A model generated the notes under the pieces. That model searched no databases. It was not told the origin of the DNA and saw nothing but the letters and a program-made list of their open reading frames with translations. 64,000 bases of DNA from Treponema sp. C6A8 (GTDB lineage Bacteria; Spirochaetota; Spirochaetia; Treponematales; Treponemataceae). The position numbers and the translations under genes were made by a program. Below are positions 47,568-55,506 of this stretch, one piece after another (position 1 is the stretch's first letter; each line of letters begins with the position of its first letter). The stretch spans positions 1-64,000 of the forward strand of contig NZ_JHVB01000010.1 of NCBI RefSeq assembly GCF_000619925.1, written 5' to 3'.

Positions 47568-48080
47568 ATGTTTAGAGTAATCAGTAAAATATTCGAATCA
47601 GTTTATAATGAATTTGGTAAGCTGGACAGCTTGGAAGAAAAGCTTAGTCCAAAGCTTAAAGCACTTTTAGCGGCAGGACTTATAGGAACAGCATCACTTG
47701 GTATGCAAAGTTGTGCCCAGCCAACTGATGACAATTCTAGTTATCCTCCTGCCCTTGTTACAGATAATAACACCGGAGGAAAGACTACAGTGACATTGGA
47801 AGAACTTTGTGGTAATGATGAAACACATATTGCAAGATTAGCAACATGTAATACAAATCCTGTTGAAGAGCCATGTATTATTTTAGATGCTGAAGCACAA
47901 GATTATAAATATACAGGAAATGGCTTTACGGAAATAACTAAGAATGAGCAAAACTCTGGAACCTATTATGTTTACTCTTCTGGTGATTATATGCATTCAT
48001 ATCATATTCCTAAAGATAAAAAAACTGACTTTGATAAAGCTATTGCTTCTTATAAAGCAGCACATTTACATGCTAACTAA
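47568..48080 (+). CDS. lipoprotein-like small protein, unknown
   Basis: 170 residues. An unusual N-terminus has about 30 charged, helical residues before a hydrophobic stretch LLAAGLIGTASLGMQSC, so a lipobox-like Cys falls near residue 49 instead of 20. After it comes a Thr/Asn-rich linker and a Cys-containing domain (VTLEELCGNDETHIARLATC, EEPCIILDAEAQDYKYTG) ending in AAHLHAN. It starts two bases after the previous stop and probably forms a pair with it. A terminator hairpin follows. Family not recognised. Confidence 0.5.
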   Translation: MFRVISKIFESVYNEFGKLDSLEEKLSPKLKALLAAGLIGTASLGMQSCAQPTDDNSSYPPALVTDNNTGGKTTVTLEELCGNDETHIARLATCNTNPVEEPCIILDAEAQDYKYTGNGFTEITKNEQNSGTYYVYSSGDYMHSYHIPKDKKTDFDKAIASYKAAHLHAN

Positions 48081-48102
48081 TCAAATCCAATCAATTATCT
48101 AA

Positions 48103-48134
48103 AAGCCTTGGAAGTAAAAATCCAAGGCTCTATT
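48103..48134 (+). terminator. terminator after the small lipoprotein-like gene
   Basis: AAGCCTTGGA and TCCAAGGCT form a 9-bp stem with an 8-base loop, followed by CTATTATTTT. Confidence 0.65.
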
Positions 48135-48157
48135 ATTTTAAAGCTATTCTATAAACT

Positions 48158-48262
48158 ATGTTAGAATCTTTAGGTTATATGTTAATGTGTTTATTAGGTA
48201 TTGCTGGTATTTGCGGAATTGTTATAGGAAGTTTTTATTTATTGAACAAAATACTTGATTAA
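48158..48262 (+). CDS. 34-residue single-pass membrane peptide candidate
   Basis: The frame encodes MLESLGYMLMCLLGIAGICG then a second half of the helix and LLNKILD. One membrane helix with a short charged end resembles the N-terminus of OadG-like sodium-pump gamma subunits or a small inner-membrane peptide. There is no Shine-Dalgarno sequence. Low confidence. Confidence 0.3.
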   Translation: MLESLGYMLMCLLGIAGICGIVIGSFYLLNKILD

Positions 48263-48309
48263 AATCATTTTCATAATAAAGTTCAGGCTTTGTCTATATT
48301 ATTTATATT

Positions 48310-48833
48310 ATGAAAAGATTATTATTTGTATTAACTTTATTATCTACATTATTTCTTTCTTGTTCAAGTTATGTATCTGAAGGAAATAAATATGAAGAAT
48401 TTATAGAGTATATTTATGTATCTAGTACACAAGAAACTAGACTCTATTACTGTTATCATACTATTACTGAGGCCAAAGCATTTAATAGAGGCTGGATTAA
48501 AAATATAGATTCTTGGCCACAATATGCTATGGAAAATCCTTATCTTGATACCAATGTAAAAAAAACTATACAACGAAATTCGAATTATAAGAAAAAAAGA
48601 AGAACAAATAATTAACAATGCAAAATCTGTTTACAATCATAAAATTACAGTCAGAAGTGTCTCCTGATGAGAAAATTATTTCTGAAAAAGAATATATGAA
48701 AAAATCAGGCATTACAAAATTTATGAATGATATTTATTCAAAACTTGCTATTACGGAAGAAAATTAAAAAACAGGTAAAGTATCTGATGTAGACGAAGCT
48801 ATAGCAAATATCCGGGAAAAATATAGCTTGTAA
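48310..48833 (+). pseudogene. degraded lipoprotein gene
   Basis: It begins as a convincing lipoprotein (MKRLLFVLTLLSTLFLSCSS, lipobox FLSC) and stays open to 48615. The protein-like reading then moves to a second frame (EIRIIRKKEEQIINNAKSVY), to a third (DEKIISEKEYMKKSGITKFM) and crosses a TAA before KTGKVSDVDEAIANIREKYS at the end. Two frameshifts and one stop in 520 bases show decay. The 101-codon first part could still be made as a truncated lipoprotein. Family unknown. Confidence 0.55.
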
Positions 48834-48965
48834 ACCTGCCTGCGAGCTTGCAGCGCAAGGGATTGGAGCAGCGGCGAAGCCGTACTTTGCGAAGCAAAGT
48901 ATGAAGCGCGTTATGCGCGAAACTGCGAAAAGCCCGACCGCCGCAGGCGGATGCGCCCTGCATTG
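48834..48965. repeat. GC-rich structured repeat before the DUF1846 gene
   Basis: Contains CTTGCAGCGCAAGG, TTTGCGAAGCAAA, GCGCGTTATGCGC and CCGCCGCAGGCGG, each self-complementary. No gene; in-frame ATGs here do not start the next protein. Confidence 0.5.
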
Positions 48966-49001
48966 TTAAAATCCCAAAAATGTGTTAAATTATATTCCCG
49001 T

Positions 49002-50483
49002 ATGAAATACGGATTTGATAACGAAAAATATCTGAAGATTCAGTCAGAGCACATTAAGGAAAGAATCGCCCAGTTTGGCGACAAATTGTATCTGGAATTT
49101 GGCGGAAAGCTGTTTGACGACTACCATGCGTCTCGCGTACTGCCGGGTTTTGAGCCGGACAGTAAGCTTAAGATGCTTATGCAGCTGGCAGATGTTGCTG
49201 AAATTGTAATTGTAATCAGCGCAGTTGATATAGAAAAGAACAAGGTGCGCGGTGATTTGGGAATTACTTACGATAAGGACGTTCTTCGCCTTCGTGATGA
49301 ATTCCAGAGCCGTGGACTTATGGTAGGTTCTGTCTGCATCACTCATTACACTGGTCAGGAAAGTGCAAAAGCCTTCCGTGCCCGCCTTAAGAAGATGAAC
49401 ATTAAGGCTTACTACCATTATACAATTCCGGGGTATCCTTCGAATGTTGCCCTTATCGACAGTGACGAGGGTTACGGAAAGAACGATTATATAGAAACAA
49501 GTCGTCCTCTTGTTGTTGTTACTGCCCCTGGACCTGGTTCTGGAAAAATGGCTACTTGTCTTAGTCAGCTTTATCACGAAAATAAACGCGGAATTAAGGC
49601 TGGTTATGCTAAGTTTGAAACTTTCCCTATCTGGAACCTGCCTCTTAAACATCCTGTAAATATTGCTTACGAAGCTGCTACTGCCGACCTTAACGATGTA
49701 AACATGATTGACCCATGGCATCTTGAGGCTTATGGAAAAACTACTGTAAATTACAACCGCGATATTGAGATTTATCCTGTTCTTGATGCGATTTTCAAGG
49801 GTATTTACGGGGACAATCCTTATAAATCACCGACTGACATGGGTGTAAACATGGCTGGTCTTTGTATTTATGATGATGACGCTTGCCGCGAAGCCAGCTT
49901 CCAGGAAATTATCCGCCGCTATTACACTGCTACTAACCGTTTTGCGGATGGAAGCGGCACTGAAGAAGAAGTTAATAAAATCAAGCTTTTGATGCAGCAG
50001 GCAAATATCACAACTGATATGCGTAAGGTGACTGTTGCGGCTAAAGAAAGAGCTGCCCGTGCGGAAGGTCCGGCATCGGCTATTGAGCTGGAAGACGGCA
50101 CTATTATTACTGCCGAGACTTCTCCGCTTTTGGGAACAAGCGCTGCCTTGCTTTTGAATGCGACAAAGCATCTTGCAGGCATCGACCACAAGGTAAAGCT
50201 TATTCCGGCTGAAATGATTGAGCCTATTCAGAAGATGAAGGTAAATTACCTTGCGGGAAATAATCCTCGCCTTCACACAGACGAGGTTCTTGTTGCCCTT
50301 GCCATGCTCAGCCGCGAGGATGAAAACTGCCGTAAAGCTATGGAGCAGCTTCCAAAGCTTAAGGGCTGTCAGGTTCACGCAAGCGTTATGCTCAGCGAGG
50401 TTGACCGCAAGATTTTCAAAAAGCTGGGTGTTGATTTGACCTGCGAACCGGTCAGCAAAAAGCAGAAATCTTTGATTGGATAA
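49002..50483 (+). CDS. DUF1846 family protein
   Basis: 493 residues, full length for the family. Start MKYGFDNEKYLKIQSEHIKE is the standard family start; the longer frame to 48951 runs through a repeat and a TATATT box (48991-48996), which also places transcription start at about the ATG. Typical blocks: LYLEFGGKLFDDYHASRVLP, YHYTIPGYPSNVALIDSDEG, VVVTAPGPGSGKMATCLSQL (a nucleotide-loop-like Gly-Ser-Gly-Lys), GYAKFETFPIWNLPLKHPVN, EAATADLNDVNMIDP. Structures are known but the role is not. It is followed after 27 bases by metH. Confidence 0.88.
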   Translation: MKYGFDNEKYLKIQSEHIKERIAQFGDKLYLEFGGKLFDDYHASRVLPGFEPDSKLKMLMQLADVAEIVIVISAVDIEKNKVRGDLGITYDKDVLRLRDEFQSRGLMVGSVCITHYTGQESAKAFRARLKKMNIKAYYHYTIPGYPSNVALIDSDEGYGKNDYIETSRPLVVVTAPGPGSGKMATCLSQLYHENKRGIKAGYAKFETFPIWNLPLKHPVNIAYEAATADLNDVNMIDPWHLEAYGKTTVNYNRDIEIYPVLDAIFKGIYGDNPYKSPTDMGVNMAGLCIYDDDACREASFQEIIRRYYTATNRFADGSGTEEEVNKIKLLMQQANITTDMRKVTVAAKERAARAEGPASAIELEDGTIITAETSPLLGTSAALLLNATKHLAGIDHKVKLIPAEMIEPIQKMKVNYLAGNNPRLHTDEVLVALAMLSREDENCRKAMEQLPKLKGCQVHASVMLSEVDRKIFKKLGVDLTCEPVSKKQKSLIG

Positions 50484-50510
50484 ATATAAAAATTAAAAGC
50501 GGGGCTTGCG

Positions 50511-52994
50511 ATGGTAAAGGCAGCGGACATTTTCAAGAAAGCTTATTCGGATTTTGTTTTTATTGACGGCGGATGCGGTTCAATTTTGCAGGCTCAGGGC
50601 CTACAGCCTGGCGAACTGCCGGAAACCTGGAATATCATTCATCCGGAAATCATTCAGAAAATGCACCGCGATTATCTGCTTGCCGGCGCAAATATCCTGA
50701 CTTCAAATACTTTTGGCGCAAATATCAATAAATTTCAGCCGGGCGACATTAAGTTCAGCCTGGATGCTGTAATTGGTGCGGCAATTAAAAATGCCCGCGA
50801 GGCTATCCGCCAGGTTGAAAGCGACCCTTCCACCCCGGAAGCTGTGCGAAATCAGCCTCATTTTGTTGCCCTGGACATTGGTCCGCTTGGTAAACTTTTA
50901 AAGCCGCTTGGCGATCTTGATTTTGAAGATGCCGTACAAATCTTTTCTTATACAGTAAAAATCGGTGCAAAACACGGCGCTGACCTTGTTTTGATTGAAA
51001 CGATGAACGACCTTCACGAAGCAAAGGCCGCCCTACTTGCCGCAAAGGAAAACTGCGATCTTCCGGTGCTTATTACCACTGCTTACGATGAATCAGAAAA
51101 GCTTTTGACCGGCGCTGACCCGATGACCGTAGTTGCAACTATGGAAGGTCTTGGCGCTGACGCCGTAGGCGTAAACTGCAGTCTTGGGCCTGACCAGATG
51201 TTCGGGATCGTTGAGCAGCTTGCCCGCTATGCCAGCGTGCCGGTTGTCGTAAGCCCGAATGCGGGACTTCCTCGTTCAGAAGGCGGCAAAACTGTTTACG
51301 ACGTTGCCCCAGCTGATTTTGCCGCATCTATGGAAAAAATCGCTGACCTTGGCGCTACAATGCTTGGCGGCTGTTGCGGAACTACTCCGGCTCACATTAA
51401 GGCTATGAGTGACGCTGTGCGAACTCACAAGGCGCACGAAGTTACTCCTAAAAATGATACAATCATCACAAGCTACACACATAGCGTGATTTTTGATAAA
51501 AAGCCAGTGCTCATCGGTGAACGAATCAATCCGACTGGAAAGAAAAAGTTTAAGGAAGCCCTGCGCAACCGCGATATGGACTATATTCTGGGCGAAGCGC
51601 TTACCCAGAAAGAAAAAAAGGCGGATGTTCTTGATGTAAACGTTGGACTGCCGGAAATCGACGAGCCTCAGATGATGATTGACGTTGTAAAGGAACTTCA
51701 GGCGGTAATTGATTTGCCTCTTCAGATTGATACGACAAACCCTGTTGCCATGGAAAAGGCTCTCCGTATTTACAACGGAAAACCAATGATAAACTCGGTG
51801 AATGGCAAAGAAGAAATCATGAAGGAGATTTTCCCGCTGGCAAAAAAATACGGCGGACTTATCGTTGCCCTTACGATTGATGAAAGCGGAATCCCGGAAA
51901 CTGCAGAAGGCCGCGTAGAAATTGCCCGCAAAATCTATGCCCGCGCCGCTGAATACGGAATCAAGCCAAAAGATATTATTATCGACCCGCTTGCAATGAG
52001 TATCAGCTCTGACCCGCAGAGTGCCATCACCACGCTGGATGCCCTGCGCCTCATTAAAGAGGAGCTGAACGGAAAGACAAGCCTTGGCGTTTCAAATATT
52101 TCTTTCGGCCTTCCTAACCGCGATTTTATCAACGCAAGCTTTTTCACGATGGCAATGCACAACGGCCTCAATGCCGGAATCATGAATCCAAGCTCTCTCG
52201 AGATGATGAAGGCCTACTACACTTACTGCGCCCTTCTTGCGGTCGACCAGAACTGCGCTAACTACATTGATTTTGCAACTAATTTACCTGCGACTGTGGC
52301 GGCAGCTGCAAGTGCAGTGCCATCAGCTGCTTCTGCAGTGTCCCCTGCCACCCAGCCAGAAGGCACTTCAAACACATCAGAACTAATTGAAGCTATCAAA
52401 CGTGGACTTAAAGACCGTGCCGCTGCCCTTACAGCAGATTACCTTAAAACAAAAGATGCCCTGGAAATTATCGATGGGGAACTTATCCCCGCTCTGGATA
52501 TCGTAGGAAAAGGCTTTGAAAAAAAGACAGTCTTCCTTCCTCAGCTTTTGATGGCCGCAGAAGCTGCCAGTGCCGCCTTTGGTGTTATAAAGCAGACTTT
52601 GGCCGCTGCCGGCGGTGACCAGCAGAAAAAAGGCAAAATCGTGCTAGCCACAGTAAAAGGCGACATCCACGATATTGGAAAAAACATCGTAAAAGTTCTG
52701 CTCGAAAATTACGCCTACGATGTAATCGATTTGGGAAAAGATGTTGACCCTCAGCTGATTGTAGATACCGTTCAGCGCGAAAATATCCGCCTGGTTGGTT
52801 TAAGCGCCCTTATGACAACGACCGTTCCTGCCATGGAAGAAACAATTAAACTCCTGCGACAAGCGGGAAGTCCTGCTAAAGTAGTGGTAGGCGGCGCCGT
52901 AATGACCCAAAACTACGCCGACATGATTGGCGCCGACAAATACTGCCACGACGCCATGGAAACCGTGCGCTACGCGGAAGAGATATTTAACTAA
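50511..52994 (+). CDS. metH: cobalamin-dependent methionine synthase, short form
   Basis: 827 residues. Homocysteine S-methyltransferase domain (about 5-305) with zinc Cys in VGVNCSLGPDQ and GGCCGTTPAHI; pterin-binding domain (about 325-590; VLIGERINPTGKKKFKEALR, DVLDVNVGLPEIDE); an Ala/Ser/Pro linker; the helical cap and B12-binding domain (about 620-827) with KGDIHDIGKN, whose His coordinates cobalt. The C-terminal S-adenosylmethionine-dependent reactivation domain of E. coli MetH is missing, as in several anaerobes. Moves the methyl group from methyl-tetrahydrofolate to homocysteine, made by MetY here. The stop overlaps the convergent HAD gene by three bases. Confidence 0.9.
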   Translation: MVKAADIFKKAYSDFVFIDGGCGSILQAQGLQPGELPETWNIIHPEIIQKMHRDYLLAGANILTSNTFGANINKFQPGDIKFSLDAVIGAAIKNAREAIRQVESDPSTPEAVRNQPHFVALDIGPLGKLLKPLGDLDFEDAVQIFSYTVKIGAKHGADLVLIETMNDLHEAKAALLAAKENCDLPVLITTAYDESEKLLTGADPMTVVATMEGLGADAVGVNCSLGPDQMFGIVEQLARYASVPVVVSPNAGLPRSEGGKTVYDVAPADFAASMEKIADLGATMLGGCCGTTPAHIKAMSDAVRTHKAHEVTPKNDTIITSYTHSVIFDKKPVLIGERINPTGKKKFKEALRNRDMDYILGEALTQKEKKADVLDVNVGLPEIDEPQMMIDVVKELQAVIDLPLQIDTTNPVAMEKALRIYNGKPMINSVNGKEEIMKEIFPLAKKYGGLIVALTIDESGIPETAEGRVEIARKIYARAAEYGIKPKDIIIDPLAMSISSDPQSAITTLDALRLIKEELNGKTSLGVSNISFGLPNRDFINASFFTMAMHNGLNAGIMNPSSLEMMKAYYTYCALLAVDQNCANYIDFATNLPATVAAAASAVPSAASAVSPATQPEGTSNTSELIEAIKRGLKDRAAALTADYLKTKDALEIIDGELIPALDIVGKGFEKKTVFLPQLLMAAEAASAAFGVIKQTLAAAGGDQQKKGKIVLATVKGDIHDIGKNIVKVLLENYAYDVIDLGKDVDPQLIVDTVQRENIRLVGLSALMTTTVPAMEETIKLLRQAGSPAKVVVGGAVMTQNYADMIGADKYCHDAMETVRYAEEIFN

Positions 52995-53464
52995 ATCCCT
53001 AAATTTTTCTTAATCTCTGCAGCCCGTTCGATGATTTTTTCTTTCCAGTCATCGTCCTGGGCGTTGAGCTGGTAGGTGTTGTAGCCGTACTGCTGTCCCA
53101 GTGTGCAGACGATGGTCTCGTCATCAATATGCAGGGAAATTCTATATCTGTTAGGAAGTTTTTGAGGCAAAATTGTTTTATTGTCACGCTGAACTTCGGC
53201 CAGATGGCGCTGAGCGTTTACAATGCCGTCAAATCGTATGTGGTATAATCTGAAAAGTTTTTTAATGTAGCTTTGAGTTCTGTAAGATGAAGTATAAACC
53301 CAGACTTCGTAGCCAAGTTCCTGAAGTTTGTTTATGAGTTCTGTGGCGCCAAATCTAACGCGTTCCTTGTATATGGCGCTGAAAGGGAAAACAGGAGGCT
53401 TTTCTATCTTATGAGTTTTTGGCGAAACAAAGAGAACTTCGTCCAAATCAAACGAAATCCTCAT
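52991..53464 (-). CDS. stand-alone HAD-like protein, paralogue of the neighbour's C-terminus
   Basis: 157 residues from MRISFDLDEVLF behind AGGAAAAA. The HAD motif I is FDLDEV, motif II the Thr/Ser in VWVYTSSYR, and motif IV HIDDE. FPFSAIYKERVRFGATELIN and SYIKKLFRLYHIRFDGIVNA align closely with the second half of the ParB-HAD protein encoded just upstream, so the two arose by duplication. It lacks a large cap insertion. It ends in a KKSS/ERAAEIKKNLGI helix. Third gene of the arginase operon by spacing (13 bases). Substrate unknown. Confidence 0.65.
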   Translation of the reverse strand: MRISFDLDEVLFVSPKTHKIEKPPVFPFSAIYKERVRFGATELINKLQELGYEVWVYTSSYRTQSYIKKLFRLYHIRFDGIVNAQRHLAEVQRDNKTILPQKLPNRYRISLHIDDETIVCTLGQQYGYNTYQLNAQDDDWKEKIIERAAEIKKNLGI

Positions 53465-53477
53465 TTTTTCCTGCTGA

Positions 53478-54374
53478 TTATTGTTCTTCACTCTTTGCCA
53501 TCTCCTCAATAATATCAATCACTGCTTTTGACCAGCCTGAAGATGCGTCGATATTATGTTCGTGGAAATCTCCAGAAGCTGTATCAATCTGAAGAACTAA
53601 ATCATTATCGATATGGAGTGTGTGCTTGTATTTTTCCTTAAGAAGATTGTCGTATTTGCCCTTTACCTTATCTTTTCGTTTTTCTGTACCGGTTACAATT
53701 CCCGTTACATTTACGTGATATTTTCGGAAAAGGGCCTTTATATAATCATTTGAATAATATTTTGCGCTGAAAACCCAGATGTCATAGCCGTTTCTTTCAA
53801 GACATCTGAAAAGGGCAGGGATTCCAAGTCTAAGGCGTTCTTTGTAAATGCGGTTGAAAGGGAAGCCTAATGCTTTTTCTGCCTTGTCCTGGGCGGTATT
53901 TTTTTCATCAAAGAATACGATTTCATCCAGATCCATGGTAACGCGTTTATCATGCTTTGAATTTCGGATGATTTCCTTGATTTCGGCCTCGTGGGTCATG
54001 TTAACGATATTTATGTTGATTTTCTTCTTTTTGAGTTTGAAGGCAGCTGCCCAGCGGTGATGGCCGTTTAAGATTCTGTATCCATCAGGATAGAGTTTTT
54101 CAACAATCAGTGGTTCCTGCTGGAAAAAGTAATTACCTGTGACTTCGTAATTATGAACAAATTTCTGTGTGTATTCTGAAATAACCCTGTAGCTTGGACC
54201 AACTTCCGGATGAGTAAATTCGTCATCCGGGTTCATATGAAGTTTTTTGCAGGGAAGTTTTTTTATCAGAAGCCGCTGAAGTAGACCGGCTTTTACAGGC
54301 ATCGAAATACCGCTGTATTTTGCAATATCGTCTGCAACGTATTTAGTCAAATCAAATGATTCATCAGCTTCCAT
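53478..54374 (-). CDS. ParB/sulfiredoxin-fold domain fused to HAD-like domain
   Basis: 298 residues. Residues 45-145 have the ParB/Srx-type nucleotide fold: a PCKKLHMNPDDEF strand, EPLIVEKLYPDGYRILNGHH and HHRWAAAFKLKKK, i.e. the NGHHR motif found in ParB-like CTPases and the free-serine kinase SerK. Residues 147-298 are HAD-like: MDLDEIVFFDE (motif I), VFSAKYYSNDYIKAL (motif II), a Lys region and HIDND (motif IV). No helix-turn-helix for parS binding is seen, so it is not a chromosome partitioner. GGAG before the ATG. It sits 31 bases after the arginase gene and upstream of a HAD paralogue. A phosphotransfer role is conceivable but unproven. Confidence 0.65.
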   Translation of the reverse strand: MEADESFDLTKYVADDIAKYSGISMPVKAGLLQRLLIKKLPCKKLHMNPDDEFTHPEVGPSYRVISEYTQKFVHNYEVTGNYFFQQEPLIVEKLYPDGYRILNGHHRWAAAFKLKKKKININIVNMTHEAEIKEIIRNSKHDKRVTMDLDEIVFFDEKNTAQDKAEKALGFPFNRIYKERLRLGIPALFRCLERNGYDIWVFSAKYYSNDYIKALFRKYHVNVTGIVTGTEKRKDKVKGKYDNLLKEKYKHTLHIDNDLVLQIDTASGDFHEHNIDASSGWSKAVIDIIEEMAKSEEQ

Positions 54375-54405
54375 AAAAAGCTCTCCTTTTTAGGGAAACA
54401 AAAAC

Positions 54406-55314
54406 TTAATAGAGTGTTTCCCCTAAAATTCTTGCAGCAAGGCTTACAGCTAGTATAGCAGTCTGGTTTCGGATGTCAAGAATTGGATTTACTTCTACGA
54501 TTTCTGCGGATTTTACCATGTTTGTAGAGGCCATTTCTTCCATTAAGAGCAGGGCTTCGCGGTTTGTAAGTCCGCCGGGAAGGGGAATACCGGTTCCAGG
54601 AGCAAACATGGGGTCAAGAACGTCCATGTCAAAGCTTACGTGAATCATATCTACTCGGGAACGGAAGAAGCATACAATCTGCTTGAGAACTGCAGGGAAG
54701 CCCTGGCGCTCGATGTCGCTCATTGTGAAAACTGTTACACCGGCTTCCTTCATCAGTTTTTTCTCGCCTTCATCCAGGTCGCGCTGACCTACAAAGCAGA
54801 TATTTTTAGGATCAACTTTTACACCGTCGTAGTAAAGATTTGTAAGTTCAGGAATTCCATAGCCGGCAGATGCTGCAAGACATTCACCGTGAATGTTTCC
54901 GCTTGGTGTTGTTTCTGTGGTGTTGAAATCGCCGTGCGCATCTACATAGAGCACGCCCAGACGTTTGCCCTGCTTTTTTGCGCTGGCAGCGATACCGGCA
55001 ATTGAGCCTAGCGCGATGGAGTGGTCACCGCCGATTGTGAGGGGGAACTCATCCTTATCTGCAATTTCTTCTACCAGTGCTGCGAGCTTGGTGCAGGCAT
55101 TTGTGATTGGCTCAAGGTATTTTGCCTTAGGATTTCCGATTTTTTCGTATTCCTGTGTAGTTGCCTGAAAGATTGAAGAGTGCTCAAAAGTCTTGTGACC
55201 CAGGCTTTCAATCTTCTCTTTAATTCCGGCCAGTCGGATTGCAGAAGGACCCATATCCGACCCATGACGGCTGGCGCCAAAATCCAATGGCATTTCAAGT
55301 ATGTGTACGTTCAT
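54406..55314 (-). CDS. rocF: arginase
   Basis: 302 residues of the ureohydrolase family. Mn ligands: GGDHS (His), VDAHGDFN (Asp, His, Asp) and SFDMDVLDP (Asp, Asp). SGNIHGECLAA is close to the SGN.HGMP substrate loop of arginases, and the length fits. It would split arginine to ornithine and urea. GGAG before the ATG. First of three tightly spaced genes with the ParB-HAD and HAD proteins. Agmatinase or another ureohydrolase specificity cannot be excluded. Confidence 0.85.
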   Translation of the reverse strand: MNVHILEMPLDFGASRHGSDMGPSAIRLAGIKEKIESLGHKTFEHSSIFQATTQEYEKIGNPKAKYLEPITNACTKLAALVEEIADKDEFPLTIGGDHSIALGSIAGIAASAKKQGKRLGVLYVDAHGDFNTTETTPSGNIHGECLAASAGYGIPELTNLYYDGVKVDPKNICFVGQRDLDEGEKKLMKEAGVTVFTMSDIERQGFPAVLKQIVCFFRSRVDMIHVSFDMDVLDPMFAPGTGIPLPGGLTNREALLLMEEMASTNMVKSAEIVEVNPILDIRNQTAILAVSLAARILGETLY

Positions 55315-55324
55315 TTATTTCTCC

Positions 55325-55476
55325 AAAATGGCTCCCGGTCAAGAAGCCTGAGTCAAAACCGCGCGATATCGCGCTACATGCTGTTTGCGGCAAAGTAACT
55401 ATAAAATGTGCCGCTCACGCGGCACTCCACAAACAGAATGTTTTTGACTCAGGCTTCTTTCCCTCGCGCCAGTTTT
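55325..55476. repeat. palindromic element A, copy 6
   Basis: AAAATGGC / GCCAGTTTT ends, stem GAAGCCTGAGTC/GACTCAGGCTTC, hairpin GCGCGATATCGCGC, stem ATGCTGTTTGCGG with CCACAAACAGAAT, inner hairpin TGCCGC-TCAC-GCGGCA, joint AAAGTAACTAT. Located between the 3' end of the acyl-CoA ligase gene and the start of the arginase gene. Confidence 0.85.
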
Positions 55477-55506
55477 AATTTAAAAAAAGGTAATATATTT
55501 GCAATG

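Noticed and set aside
53478-54374. Chromosome-partitioning ParB
   Set aside because: Only the N-terminal nucleotide fold is present; there is no central helix-turn-helix and no parA neighbour.
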